A stretch of DNA of 64,000 bases from Thermus sp. 2.9. GTDB taxonomy: Bacteria > Deinococcota > Deinococci > Deinococcales > Thermaceae. The position numbers were made by a program, and so were the translations under genes. The notes beneath the pieces are model-generated. The model was not told the DNA's origin. It did not search any database and worked only from the letters and a program-made list of their open reading frames with translations. The stretch spans positions 36,009 to 100,008 of the forward strand of contig NZ_JTJB01000031.1 of the NCBI RefSeq assembly GCF_000794385.1, written 5' to 3'. Of this stretch, positions 8,820-17,900 are shown piece by piece. How positions within the stretch are numbered: position 1 is the first letter of the stretch; every line of letters begins with the position of its first letter.

Positions 8820-11393
8820 AGCTTTACGTTGCCTCGGCGGGCACGGGGAAGACGCACACCTTGGTGCGGGAGCTTTTGGAAAGCCTCCGCCAAGGCGTGC
8901 CCCTAAGGCGCATGGCCGCCCTCACCTTCACCCGCAAGGCGGCGGAGGAGCTCAGGGGAAGGATCCTGGAGGCGGTGGCCCAGCTGGGGGACGAGGCGGC
9001 GAGGCGGGAGGCCTATGGGGCGGTCTTCACCACCATCCACGGCTTCATGGCCGAGGCCTTGCGCCACACCGCCCCCTTCCTCTCCCTGGACCCCGACTTC
9101 GCCCTTTTGGACGAGTTCTTGGCCGAGGAGGTCTTCTTGGAGGAGGTGCGAAGCCTCCTTTACCTTAAAGGGCTTTCCCCCGAGTGGGAGGAGCTCCTCC
9201 GGGCCCTTTACCGCAAGCGTTCCCTGGCGGAGGCCTTCCTGCCCGCCGAGGGGGAGGAAAACGGGAGGCTCCTCGCCCTCTACGGGGAGGTCCTTGCGGG
9301 CTACCGCCGCCGGACCCTCGAGGCCCTGGGGCCGAGCGACCTCGAGGCCCTGGCCCTCCGCCTGGTGGAAAACCCCCTCGCCCTTTCCCGCCTGGTGGAG
9401 CGCTTCCCTCACCTCTTCCTGGACGAGTACCAGGACGTGAACCCCCTTCAGGCCCGCTTCTTTGGGGCGTTGGAGGAGGCGGGGGCCAGGCTCGTGGCCG
9501 TGGGGGACCCCAAGCAGTCCATCTACCTCTTCCGCAACGCCCGGGTGGAGGTCTTCCGCCAGGCCCTGGCCCGGGTGGAAAGGCGCGAGCTTAAGGAAAG
9601 CCGCCGCCACGCCAGGGAGGTGGCGGCTTTCTTGAACCGGTTCCTGGCCCTTTTCCCCGAGGCGGAACGGGTGCCCCTGGTGCCCTTGCGGGAGGAGGAG
9701 GGGCGGGTGGAGGTGCACTGGGTGGTGGGGGAAGGCGAGTTAGAGGCCAAGCGGGCCTTTGAGGCGCGCCTTTTGGCCGAGCGGCTTCGGGCGCTTGCGC
9801 AGGAGGGGGTGCCCTTCCCGGACATGGCCGTCTTGGTGCGAAGCCGCACGAGCCTTCCCCCCCTGGAAAGGGCCTTCCGCGCCCTGGGGGTGCCCTACGT
9901 GTTGCGGCGGGGGCGGAGCTTCTTCACCCGGCCCGAGGTGCGGGACCTCTACCACGCCCTCAGGCTTTCCCTCCTGGAAGGCCCTCCTTCCCCTTCCGAG
10001 CGGCTTTCCCTTCTGGCCTTTTTGCGGGGGCCTTTCTTGGGGCTCAACCTGGGGGCGGTGGAGGAGGCCTTGCGGGCGGAAGACCCCTTACCCCCACCTG
10101 CCCGAGGAGGCGCAGGCCCGCCTGGCCTGGCTCAAGACCCTGGCGGGGAAAAGGCCTTTGGAGGCGCTTAAATCCCTGGTCCAGGACGAGGTCTTCCTCA
10201 GGCGGCTTGAGCCCAGGGCCCGGGCCAACCTGGACGCCCTTTTGCTCCTCGCCGCCCGGGAGCGCTTTCCGGACATCGAGGCCCTCCTGGAATGGCTCAA
10301 GGTGAGGGCCCAGGACCCCGAGGCCGGGGAGCTTCCCGAGGGGGGCGAGGGGGTGAACCTCCTCACCGTCCACGCCGCCAAGGGCCTGGAGTGGCCGGTG
10401 GTGGCGGTCTTTGACCTGGCCCGGGGGGAGCCCCCGGACCGGGAGCCCCTCCTGGTGGGGGAGGGGGGGCAGGTGGCCTTGAAGGGCACCCCGGGCTACG
10501 AGCCCTTGGCCGGGGCCCTAAAGAAGGCGCAACGGGAGGAGGCGTTCCGCCTCCTCTACGTGGCCCTTTCCCGGGCTAGGGACGTCCTCCTCCTCACGGG
10601 AAGCCTCTCCGGGCGCCCCGGGCCTTGGGCGGAGGTCCTTTGGGATTTGGGCCTGGGCCCCGACGGGGAAGACCCCCTGGTGCGCCGCCACTCCCTAAGC
10701 CCCCTGCCCCGGGTGCAGCCCAAAGGGAAGCGAGAGAGCCCCAGGCCCGCCCCCTACGCCGCTTGGCGCCCGGACCCAAGCCCCTTGCCCTGGGTCTACT
10801 CCCCAAGCGCCTTCCGCAAGGACAAGGACGAGCCCAAGCCCCTGGCGGAGGCCTTGGAGGGGGAGGCGGCCTCCGAGTACGCCCGGGCCCTGGGCACCCT
10901 GGTCCACTACGCCATCGCTCGGGACCTGGACCCTCAGGACGAGGGGGCCATGGCGGCCCTTCTCCTCCAGGAGGTGGCCTTCCCCTTCTCCGAGGGGGAA
11001 AAGGCGGCGCTTCTCGCCGAGGTGAAGGCCCTCCTTGCCCGCTACCGGGAGCTTTTGGGCCAGGCTTTGCCTTCCCTCGAGGCCCGGGCCGAGGACTACC
11101 CCGAGCTTCCCCTGGTCCTTCCCCTGGGGGGCACCGTCTGGCACGGGGTCCTGGACCGCCTCTATAGGGTGGGGGAGCGGTGGTTCCTGGACGACTACAA
11201 GACCGACCAAACGGTGAAGCCCGAGGCCTACCGCTTCCAGATCGCCCTTTACGCCGAGGCGGTGCGGCGAGCCCTGGGGGTGGAGGCGGAGGCCAGGCTC
11301 GTCTACCTGCGCCACGGCCAGGTCCACGCCTTTTCCCCAGAGGCCCTGCGGGAGGCTTTGAACCAGATGCCAAGGGAAATCCCCCCGGGGTGA
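8816..11393 (+). CDS. addA: AddA-type UvrD-like helicase/nuclease, one-base frameshift at 10091-10095
   Basis: A superfamily 1 helicase of about 858 residues once the frame is joined. Visible motifs: Walker A SAGTGKTHT near residue 7, TFTRKAAEELRGR, motif II FLDEYQDVNP, VGDPKQSIYLFR, VHAAKGLEWPVV, and YVALSRARDVLLLT (motif VI). The C-terminal nuclease has the LDRLYR and FLDDYKTD elements of a PD-(D/E)XK site. The first frame stops at 10171; the second carries the rest. Dropping one C from the run of five at 10091-10095 restores an unbroken sequence across the junction (DPLPHLPEEAQARLAW). Because both halves are well conserved I regard this as a sequence error. Partner of addB. Confidence 0.85.
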
Positions 11394-11418
11394 GCCCGGG
11401 GGGAGGAAAGGGTGGCGC

Positions 11419-11805
11419 CTAGCGCTTGGAGTACTGGGGCGCCCGGCGGGCCTTGTGCTTGCCGTACTTCTTCCTTTCCACCATGCGGGGGTCGCGGGTG
11501 AGGAAGCCCAAGGGCTTGAGCTTGGCGCGGTAATCCGGGTTGTAGCGCAGAAGGGCCCGGGCCACCCCTAGCTTGATAGCGTCAATCTGGCCGCTCTTGC
11601 CGCCCCCCGTCACGGTGATGTAGGCGTCAAAGCGGCCCAAGGCGTCCACCACCCGCAAAGGCTCCAGGGCCGCCACCGCCCGCACGATGCCCTGGAAGTA
11701 GTCCTGGAAGTCCTGGCCGTTCACGGTGACCTTACCGCTTCCGGGTCTGAGGAAGACCCGGGCCACCGCCTCCTTGCGCCTGCCGGTGCCGTAGTACTGC
11801 TCCAT
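11419..11805 (-). CDS. rpsI: 30S ribosomal protein S9
   Basis: A protein of 128 residues with the bacterial S9 hallmarks: N-terminal GTGRRKEAVARVFL, the central GGGKSGQIDA and the basic tail ending in SKR that reaches the ribosomal P site. I start at the ATG at 11805, which overlaps the rplM stop (TGATG). Length and sequence are close to T. thermophilus S9 as I remember it. It is the second gene of the usual rplM-rpsI operon and lies convergent to addA with a 25-base gap. Confidence 0.97.
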   Translation of the reverse strand: MEQYYGTGRRKEAVARVFLRPGSGKVTVNGQDFQDYFQGIVRAVAALEPLRVVDALGRFDAYITVTGGGKSGQIDAIKLGVARALLRYNPDYRAKLKPLGFLTRDPRMVERKKYGKHKARRAPQYSKR

Positions 11806-12229
11806 CACTTGACCTCCAGCTTCTGTGGCTTCTGGGCCTGGTGGGGGTGGGTGGGCCCGGCGTAGACCTTAAGCCGCTTGAAGAGCTTCCGCCCCAAGGG
11901 CCCCTTGGGGAGCATCCCCTTCACCGCGTGCTCCAGCACCCGCTCGGGGTGGGTGGCGAGCATCTTCTCCGCCGGGATCTCCTTGAGGCCCCCCTGGTAG
12001 CCGCTATAGCGGGTGTAGATCTTCTGCTTGAGCTTCTTCCCCGTGAGGCGGATCTTGTCGGCGTTGATCACCACCACAAAATCCCCCATGGCCACGTTGG
12101 GGGTCCAGTCGGGGCGGTGCTTGCCCCTAAGGAGGGTGGCGATCTGGGTGGCGAGCCGCCCCAGGGTCTTGCCCTCGGCGTCAATCAGAACCCAACGGGG
12201 TTCAATCTCTTCGGCACGTACGTTTGCAT
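11805..12229 (-). CDS. rplM: 50S ribosomal protein L13, N-terminus frameshifted
   Basis: The body ([18 protein letters not shown] onward, with [15 protein letters not shown] and GMLPKGPLG) is L13. The conserved start, MQTYVPK, lies in another frame at 12229, preceded by a GGAGG. Between them the DNA reads AAGAGATT where AAGGAGATT would continue as K-E-I-E-P-R; one G is missing near 12210. With it restored the protein has 141 residues, as expected for Thermus L13. An unbroken frame does extend upstream to 12302, but its N-terminus is unlike L13. An essential gene cannot be broken, so this is most likely a sequence error. Confidence 0.92.
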
Positions 12230-12247
12230 GACCAGGGCCCTCCTCAA

Positions 12248-12282
12248 GTTCTTGCCGGGGGATCGGGGGACCCCGCAAGAAC
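12248..12282 (-). promoter_or_regulatory. Stem-loop in the rplM leader
   Basis: GTTCTTGC and its complement GCAAGAAC (8 bp) enclose a G/C-rich inner region that can extend the stem. It ends about 20 bases upstream of the rplM start. L13 operons of some bacteria carry regulatory leaders to which L13 binds; whether this one works that way is inference. Confidence 0.45.
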
Positions 12283-12328
12283 GCCAAAGAAGACTCTACC
12301 ACAAACCAAGGCCTTCCGCCAGATGTGG

Positions 12329-12334
12329 TAGGCT
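12329..12334 (+). promoter_or_regulatory. -10 element for pyrG
   Basis: TAGGCT is followed by 8 bases and the GTG start codon of pyrG, which suggests a leaderless message. No clear -35 is visible. The rplM leader starts on the opposite strand just beyond. Confidence 0.45.
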
Positions 12335-12342
12335 AAAGTCCC

Positions 12343-13989
12343 GTGAGCGGGGTTTCCGATAGCCCAACAAGGCCCAGGAAGTACGTGTTCGTCACCGGAG
12401 GGGTGGTGTCCAGCCTGGGGAAGGGGATCCTCACCTCCTCCTTAGGGGCCCTCTTAAGGGCCCGGGGGTACCGGGTCACGGCCATCAAGATTGACCCCTA
12501 CGTGAACGTGGACGCCGGCACCATGCGCCCCTATGAGCACGGGGAGGTCTTCGTCACCGCCGACGGGGCGGAGACCGATTTGGACATCGGCCACTACGAG
12601 CGCTTTTTGGACATGGACCTCTCCCGGGGGAACAACCTCACCACCGGCCAGGTCTACCTTTCCGTGATCCAGAAGGAGCGCCGGGGCGAGTACCTCTCCC
12701 AGACGGTCCAGGTCATCCCCCACATCACCGACGAGATCAAAGACCGCATCCGCAAGGTGGCGGAGGAGCAGAAGGCGGAGGTGGTGGTGGTGGAGGTGGG
12801 GGGTACGGTGGGGGACATAGAAAGCCTCCCCTTTTTGGAGGCCATCCGCCAGTTCCGCTTTGACGAGGGGGAGGAGAACACCTTCTACATCCACCTCACC
12901 CTGGTCCCTTACCTGGAGACCAGCGAGGAGTTCAAGACCAAGCCCACGCAGCACTCCGTGGCCACCTTGCGGGGTGTGGGCATCCAGCCCGACGCCATCG
13001 TCCTCCGCTCCGTGAAGCCCGTGCCCGAGGAGGTGCGGAACAAGGTGGCCCTCTTCACCAACGTGCGCCCCGGGCACGTCTTCTCCAGCCCCAACGTGGA
13101 GCACCTCTACGAGGTTCCCCTCCTCCTGGAGGAGCAGGGCCTGGGCCGGGCGGTGGAGCGGGCCTTGGGATTGGAGCCCGTCTTCCCCAACCTGGCCTTC
13201 TGGCAGGAGGCGGTCCGGGTCCTCAAACACCCCGAGCGCACGGTGCGCATCGCCATCGCCGGGAAGTACGTGAAGATGCCGGACGCCTACCTTTCCCTCC
13301 TGGAGGCCTTGAAGCATGCCGGCATCAAGAACCGGGCCCGGGTGGAGGTGAAGTGGGTGGACGCCGAGGCCCTGGAGGCGGGAGACCTGGACGAGGCCTT
13401 CGCCGACGTCTCCGGCATCCTGGTCCCCGGGGGCTTTGGCGTGCGGGGGATTGAGGGCAAGGTGCGGGCGGCCCAGTACGCCCGGGAGCGCAAAATCCCC
13501 TACCTCGGCATCTGCTTGGGCCTGCAGATCGCCGTGATTGAGTTCGCCCGCAACGTGGCGGGGCTAAAGGGGGCCAACTCCACGGAGTTTGACCCCTACA
13601 CGCCCCATCCCGTCATTGACCTCATGCCGGAGCAACTGGAGGTGGAGGGCCTGGGCGGGACCATGCGCCTCGGGGACTGGCCCATGCGCATCAAGGAGGG
13701 CACCCTCCTCCACCGCCTCTACGGCAAGGAGGAGGCCATGGAGCGGCACCGCCACCGCTACGAGGTCAACCCCCTTTACGTGGACCAGTTGGAGCGGGCT
13801 GGGCTCGTCATCTCCGCCACCACCCCGGGGATGCGGGGCCGGGGGGCGGGGTTGGTGGAGGCCATTGAGCTAAGGGACCACCCCTTCTTCCTCGCCCTCC
13901 AAAGCCACCCCGAGTTCAAAAGCCGCCCCATGCGCCCCTCGCCTCCCTTCGCCGGCTTTGTGGAGGCGGCCTTGCGCCGCCGGGGCTAG
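12343..13989 (+). CDS. pyrG: CTP synthase
   Basis: A 548-residue enzyme making CTP from UTP, ATP and glutamine. The N-terminal synthetase domain begins VFVTGGVVSSLGKGI (P-loop) and includes the substrate-binding stretch around IKIDPYVNVDAGTM. The C-terminal class I glutamine amidotransferase has the nucleophile in LGICLGLQ and the histidine and glutamate in SHPEFKSRP. Length matches Thermus PyrG. The GTG at 12343 is the start; it lies 8 bases after TAGGCT. The end overlaps the convergent DUF815 gene by 4 bases. Confidence 0.97.
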   Translation: MSGVSDSPTRPRKYVFVTGGVVSSLGKGILTSSLGALLRARGYRVTAIKIDPYVNVDAGTMRPYEHGEVFVTADGAETDLDIGHYERFLDMDLSRGNNLTTGQVYLSVIQKERRGEYLSQTVQVIPHITDEIKDRIRKVAEEQKAEVVVVEVGGTVGDIESLPFLEAIRQFRFDEGEENTFYIHLTLVPYLETSEEFKTKPTQHSVATLRGVGIQPDAIVLRSVKPVPEEVRNKVALFTNVRPGHVFSSPNVEHLYEVPLLLEEQGLGRAVERALGLEPVFPNLAFWQEAVRVLKHPERTVRIAIAGKYVKMPDAYLSLLEALKHAGIKNRARVEVKWVDAEALEAGDLDEAFADVSGILVPGGFGVRGIEGKVRAAQYARERKIPYLGICLGLQIAVIEFARNVAGLKGANSTEFDPYTPHPVIDLMPEQLEVEGLGGTMRLGDWPMRIKEGTLLHRLYGKEEAMERHRHRYEVNPLYVDQLERAGLVISATTPGMRGRGAGLVEAIELRDHPFFLALQSHPEFKSRPMRPSPPFAGFVEAALRRRG

Positions 13990-15011
13990 CGGAGGAGGCT
14001 TGCGAACTGCCGGGCCACCCGGCCGGAAAAGCCCTTTTGCAGGGCAAAGCGAAGGGCCTCTTCCGCTTCCTCTTGGCGGAGGGGGCGGCCCAAGTGGTGG
14101 GCCACCGCCTGGAGGTAAAGCCCCTTGTCAAAGGGTGGGAAGGTGAGGACGAGGCCGAAGCGCTCGGAAAGGGCCAGGGTGTCCTGAAGGGCGTCCCAGG
14201 CCTCGGGGGCCTCGCCCGGCAGGGGGTTCTCCCCCAGGCGGCGCACCAGGTGGCGGCGGTTGGAGGTGGCCAGGAGGAGGACGTTTTCCGCCGCCCCCTC
14301 GAGGCTCCCCTCCAAAAGCGCCTTGAGGTGGTGGAAAGCCGCGTCCTCGGGGTCTAAGGAGAGGTCGTCCAGGAAGAGGAAGAAGCGGTGGGGGAGGGAG
14401 GCAAGGGTGGCCAGAAGGGTTTCCAGCTGGGAAAGGGCCTTGGGCTCCACCTCCACCATGCGAGCCCCTTCCAGGTGCAATAGCCCCCTGGCAGCGGTGC
14501 TTTTTCCCGTGCCCCGGGCCCCGTAGAGGAGGGTGTGGAGGGCGGGCTTGCCCGCGAGGAAGCGGCGGGCGTTTTCCTCCAGGGCCCGGTGTTGCGCTTC
14601 ATACCCCAAAAGTTCCCCCGGCTTGGGCAGGCGGGGGGAGGGAAGGGGGTGGAGCTCCCCATCAAAGCGGAAGGCGCGGTACAGGGCGAAGGGCCAGGGC
14701 CCGTGGGCCTTTAGGACCGCCGCCATGGCCTCGGGGTCGCGGGCGAGGAGGGCCTGAAGCGCCCCTTCCTCCGCCGGGTGGGGGGGGCGTTCCCCCAGGC
14801 TTCGCAGGGGGTATTCCCGGCGCAGGCGCTCCAGCTCCAGGTAGAGGGCCTCGAGGTCCAGCCGCATCAGGTCCAATACCCCTGGGGTGGCCTTCAGGGC
14901 CCGGAAAGCCCAAGGAGCCTTGAGGAGGCTTTGCGCCAAGGCGTAGCCCCAGGGTTCCCCTTGGGGAAGGTCCATGGGCAGAAGGTCCAAGGGGTTCTTG
15001 GGGTGGTCCAT
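13986..15011 (-). CDS. DUF815-type AAA+ ATPase
   Basis: A 341-residue protein with Walker A GARGTGKST near the middle, Walker B FLFLDDLSL, and sensor-1-like LLATSNRRHLV. The arrangement, with an N-terminal helical region followed by an AAA+ module, is that of the DUF815 family, whose function is not known to me. The ATG at 15011 is chosen because TATCAT ends 7 bases upstream, a leaderless arrangement; a second ATG at 15020 lies inside that promoter. It sits downstream of tRNA-Lys on the same strand and could be expressed by readthrough as well. Confidence 0.75.
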   Translation of the reverse strand: MDHPKNPLDLLPMDLPQGEPWGYALAQSLLKAPWAFRALKATPGVLDLMRLDLEALYLELERLRREYPLRSLGERPPHPAEEGALQALLARDPEAMAAVLKAHGPWPFALYRAFRFDGELHPLPSPRLPKPGELLGYEAQHRALEENARRFLAGKPALHTLLYGARGTGKSTAARGLLHLEGARMVEVEPKALSQLETLLATLASLPHRFFLFLDDLSLDPEDAAFHHLKALLEGSLEGAAENVLLLATSNRRHLVRRLGENPLPGEAPEAWDALQDTLALSERFGLVLTFPPFDKGLYLQAVAHHLGRPLRQEEAEEALRFALQKGFSGRVARQFASLLR

Positions 15012-15054
15012 AGCGACCATGATACGGAACCCCCCGGGCTTCCCCGGGGGTCCT

Positions 15055-15130
15055 TGGTGGGCCGCACAGGACTCGAACCTGTAACCCACCGATTAAGAGT
15101 CGGTTGCTCTACCGGTTGAGCTAGCGGCCC
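15055..15130 (-). tRNA. tRNA-Lys (anticodon CTT)
   Basis: The 76 bases fold as a cloverleaf: acceptor GGGCCGC pairing with GCGGCCC, anticodon stem CCGAC/ATCGG with loop carrying CTT, T arm with GGTTCGAGTCC, and an encoded 3' CCA. The D arm has the conserved AGCTCAACCGGTAGAGC. Confidence 0.97.
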
Positions 15131-15170
15131 AAACGCCAAAAGCTAGTGTAGCCCCCCCCTTTTGCCCCTG

Positions 15171-15782
15171 TCAATAGACGTAGAGCACCGCCCGCCCCAC
15201 CGCCACCTCTATCCGGATCGCCCCCAAGGCCTCGTTCTCCAGGGTGCGGGTGGTGGCCGCCAAAGGGGTCAAGGGGGGGTTCCAGCGGGCCCCTTCCAGG
15301 GCCAAGGCCACTTCGGGAAAGGGAAGGAGGCTAAAGGGGGTGCCCGGCGCCAAGGGAAAGGCGTGGGCCCCGGGAAGTAGGGGGTAGGCCCAGGTGAGCC
15401 CGTCCGTGAGGGCCACCTTTACCCCCCTTTCCGCCAGGGAAAAGGAAAGGGCCAGGTGGGCCAGGGTGTGGTCCAGCCTCCCCCCAATCCCCCCGAGCAA
15501 AAGCACCTCCTCCGCCCCCAGGGCCAAGGCCCTTTGCAACAGGGCTTCCCCGTCGGTCAGGTCCTTTTCCCGGGGCAGGACCTCCTTGGGGGCGGGAAGG
15601 GCCGACTGCAGCCAAGGGGGGCTTGAGTCAAAGTCCCCCAGCCACACCTCGGGGATGAGCCCTAAGGCGAGGGCGTGCCTGCCCCCTGAGTCCGCCGCCA
15701 GGAGGCGGTATCCTTGAAGCTTTTCCCTAAGTGGCTCTGTGACCAGCAGAGGGCCCCCTAAGAGGAGGGCGAAGCGCCTCAT
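15171..15782 (-). CDS. thiN: Thiamine pyrophosphokinase
   Basis: A 203-residue protein with the motifs of thiamine pyrophosphokinase: AADSGG, GDFDS, DLTDGEAL and GGRLDHTLAHL, which bind ATP/Mg and thiamine. It transfers pyrophosphate to thiamine to make TPP in the cytoplasm. It follows the ABC ATPase gene by 22 bases with a GGAGGG ribosome binding site, so uptake and activation of thiamine are encoded together. Confident by motif. Confidence 0.9.
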   Translation of the reverse strand: MRRFALLLGGPLLVTEPLREKLQGYRLLAADSGGRHALALGLIPEVWLGDFDSSPPWLQSALPAPKEVLPREKDLTDGEALLQRALALGAEEVLLLGGIGGRLDHTLAHLALSFSLAERGVKVALTDGLTWAYPLLPGAHAFPLAPGTPFSLLPFPEVALALEGARWNPPLTPLAATTRTLENEALGAIRIEVAVGRAVLYVY

Positions 15783-15804
15783 CCCTCCAAGGCTACCGCC
15801 TGGG

Positions 15805-16728
15805 CTAGGTCCAGGTGGAGCCCCATTCCCCCCCTTCTTCCGGGCCCTCCTCCGCCTCCAGGTAGAGCCTCACGCCCCGCGCCCTCACCCATAGCCCCAC
15901 CCGGTTCCCGTAGAAAAGCCGCTCCTCCACCACCCCCGCCCAGTCCCCCCCCAAGCGCAAGGCCCGGGGGGGAAGGAGGTGAAGCCGGGGCGGAAGCCCG
16001 AGCCGCACGCTCTCCTCGGGGCCCAGCAGGTTCTTGTGCCCGAGGAAGCGGGCGGTCCAGGCGTCCTTGGGCTGGGCGTAGACCGCTTCCGGGGTGCCCA
16101 CCTGCACGAGCCTCCCTTCCCGGAGCACCGCCACCCTTGCCGCCAGGAGAAACGCCTCCTTTTGGTCGTGGGTCACCAGGAGGGTGGTGACGCCCTCTTC
16201 CCGCAGGGTCTTGCGCAGGAAGAAAAGGAGCTCCTCGCGAAGCCTGAGGTCCAAAGCCCCCAAGGGCTCGTCCAGGAGGAGGAGGCGGGGCCTCGCCGCC
16301 AAGGCCCGGGCTAGGGCCACCCGCTGCTTTTCCCCCCCCGAAAGGGCCTCGGGCCGCTTGCGGGCGTGGGGGGAAAGCTCCATGCGGGAGAGAAGCTCCT
16401 GCACCCTTTCTTCCCGCCGGGCCTTGGGCCAGCGGGCCTCCACCAGGGGAAAGGCGATGTTCTCCGCCACGCTGAGGTGGGGGAAGAGGGCGTAGTCCTG
16501 GAAGAGGAAGCCCACCCCCCGCTTTTCGGGGGGGAGGGGGGTGAGGTCCAGGGGGCCGAGGCGCACGAAGCCCCGGTCGGGGGGCAGGAGGCCGGCGATG
16601 AGCTTGAGGAGGGTACTCTTTCCGCTGCCGGAGGGCCCGAGGAGGGCGAGGACTTCGCCTGCTTGCACCTCGAGGGCCACCTCTAGCCGGAAACCGGGGA
16701 AGCGCTTTTCCAGGGCGAAGGCCAGCAC
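15805..16728 (-). CDS. thiQ: ABC transporter ATPase, probably for thiamine uptake
   Basis: About 307 residues from a GTG at 16728 (start uncertain: the GGAGG lies only two bases upstream). Walker A GPSGSGKST at 31-39, Q-loop FQDYALF, signature LSGGEKQR from 129, Walker B LLLLDEP and the switch histidine in LVTHDQKE. A C-terminal extension of about 90 residues resembles the TOBE-type domain of CysA/PotA ATPases; classical ThiQ is shorter. It forms an operon with thiamine pyrophosphokinase, while the ThiB-ThiP genes 25 kb away lack an ATPase, so I infer it energises that permease. An iron or other ABC system is the alternative. A strong terminator lies just upstream of its start. Confidence 0.72.
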   Translation of the reverse strand: MLAFALEKRFPGFRLEVALEVQAGEVLALLGPSGSGKSTLLKLIAGLLPPDRGFVRLGPLDLTPLPPEKRGVGFLFQDYALFPHLSVAENIAFPLVEARWPKARREERVQELLSRMELSPHARKRPEALSGGEKQRVALARALAARPRLLLLDEPLGALDLRLREELLFFLRKTLREEGVTTLLVTHDQKEAFLLAARVAVLREGRLVQVGTPEAVYAQPKDAWTARFLGHKNLLGPEESVRLGLPPRLHLLPPRALRLGGDWAGVVEERLFYGNRVGLWVRARGVRLYLEAEEGPEEGGEWGSTWT

Positions 16729-16735
16729 CCCTCCA

Positions 16736-16770
16736 TTAAAAAGCCCCCGGGGCCCCTGGGCCCCGGGGGC
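16736..16770 (-). terminator. Rho-independent terminator of the cytochrome c-552 gene
   Basis: A perfect 13-bp stem (GCCCCCGGGGCCC against GGGCCCCGGGGGC) with a two-base loop is followed on the minus strand by five U residues. It lies 12 bases beyond the cytochrome stop codon and directly before the ATPase gene. Confidence 0.85.
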
Positions 16771-16781
16771 GGGCCATGGCC

Positions 16782-17228
16782 TCACTTCAGGCCCAGCTTC
16801 TTACGCTCCTCCAGCACCTGCTGGGGGGTGAGCTTCTTGTCCCGCAGGGCCTTGACCTCGGCCGTGGTGAAGGGCTTGAAGCCCTGGACCTTCTTGTCGT
16901 CGCCCCAGGCGGTGGCGATGTGGTTGAGGATGGCGGCGATTTCCTCGTCCTTGAGGCCGTTAAAGGCGGGCATGGCTCCGTTATACTTCATGCCCTTGAC
17001 CTCAATCTGCCCCTGAAGGCCCCATAGGATCACCTTGATCAGGTACTCCCGCCCCCCCTGTTTGCCGAGGATCTCCGCCACGTGGCCCGCCAGGGGCGGG
17101 AAGGCCCCGGGGATCCCTTGGCCGTTGGCCTGGTGGCAGCCCGCGCACTGGGCGTAGAGCTTGGCGCCGTCCGCCTGGGCCAAGGCCAGGCCGCCGAGTA
17201 GGAGGAAAGCCATAAGGGTCCGCTTCAT
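16782..17228 (-). CDS. cycA: Cytochrome c-552
   Basis: A 148-residue precursor with a signal peptide (to LALAQADGA) and one heme motif CAGCH. The axial methionine is probably in the KGMKYNGAMPAF stretch. The long C-terminal extension with DKKLTPQQVLEERKKLGLK is characteristic of Thermus c-552, which donates electrons to ba3-type oxidase. It has its own promoter (TTGACG-17-TACCCT) and terminator, so it is a single-gene unit next to the sox cluster, for which it is a plausible electron acceptor. Confidence 0.95.
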   Translation of the reverse strand: MKRTLMAFLLLGGLALAQADGAKLYAQCAGCHQANGQGIPGAFPPLAGHVAEILGKQGGREYLIKVILWGLQGQIEVKGMKYNGAMPAFNGLKDEEIAAILNHIATAWGDDKKVQGFKPFTTAEVKALRDKKLTPQQVLEERKKLGLK

Positions 17229-17246
17229 CTTTACCCTCCGGGGTAT

Positions 17247-17275
17247 AGGGTAGTTTGTCCCTTCGGGTTCGTCAA
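17247..17275 (-). promoter_or_regulatory. Promoter of cycA
   Basis: On the minus strand TTGACG (17275-17270) and TACCCT (17252-17247) are separated by 17 bases. A GGAGGG lies shortly before the ATG at 17228, giving a leader of about 12 bases. Confidence 0.7.
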
Positions 17276-17474
17276 GAGCCTGGGCTTTAGCTTTCCTTTA
17301 GTCGGGGGTAAGGCACCGCTTGGCGCGGGAGGGGGTCATCTACCCCTCAGCTCAAAACAACAGGGGGTATAATGTGAAGAAGCGGTCAAAGTAGTGTAGT
17401 CGGGGGCTTGATTTTCCCCTGACCAACCTGGTAAGGTACAAATGTCCTTGGGTGTACCCGGGTGGTGTAAGGTG
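17276..17474 (+). promoter_or_regulatory. Intergenic region upstream of the sox operon
   Basis: About 200 bases, the least GC-rich stretch of the region. TATAAT occurs at 17368-17373 without a clear -35. A second candidate is TTGATT, an 18-base spacer and TAAGGT, placed about 40 bases before soxW. An imperfect inverted repeat (GTCGGGG with CCCCTGAC) overlaps that -35 and could be an operator. No regulator gene is adjacent. Confidence 0.4.
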
Positions 17475-17900
17475 ATGTACGCATACAGGGTACTTTGGAT
17501 GTTCCTCCTCGGCGTGGCGCTGGCGGCGCCGGACTTTGGGCGCTGGTATCCCTTTCCCCAAGCCCAAGCCCTGGCCCAGGAGCACGCCCGGGTGCTCATG
17601 GTGTACTTTCATAGCGCCCACTGCCCCTACTGCGAGCAGATGAACACCTTTGTCCTCTCCGACCCCGCGGTGAGCCGCCTTTTGGAAGAGCGCTTCGTGG
17701 TGGCCTCCGTGGGTACGGATACCCCGGAGGGGCAGGAGCTGGCCCGGCGCTTCCGCGTGCCGGGCACCCCCACCTTTGTCTTCCTCGTCCCCCGGAAGGG
17801 GGCGTGGGAAGAGGTGGGCCGGCTTTTTGGCAGCCGGCCCCGGGCGCAGTTCCTTGCGGAGCTGCGCCAGATGTGCGCCAAAGGAGGTGCGTGTGAATAG
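17475..17900 (+). CDS. soxW: SoxW-like periplasmic thioredoxin
   Basis: A 141-residue protein with an N-terminal hydrophobic signal (VLWMFLLGVALAAP) and a thioredoxin fold: active site HCPYC, then cis-proline in VPGTPTFVF. It should reduce disulfides in the periplasm; in sox clusters such proteins keep SoxY or its partners active. I start at the ATG at 17475; an in-frame upstream start at 17442 would add a poor N-terminus. It is the first gene of the sox operon and overlaps soxY by 8 bases. Confidence 0.8.
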   Translation: MYAYRVLWMFLLGVALAAPDFGRWYPFPQAQALAQEHARVLMVYFHSAHCPYCEQMNTFVLSDPAVSRLLEERFVVASVGTDTPEGQELARRFRVPGTPTFVFLVPRKGAWEEVGRLFGSRPRAQFLAELRQMCAKGGACE

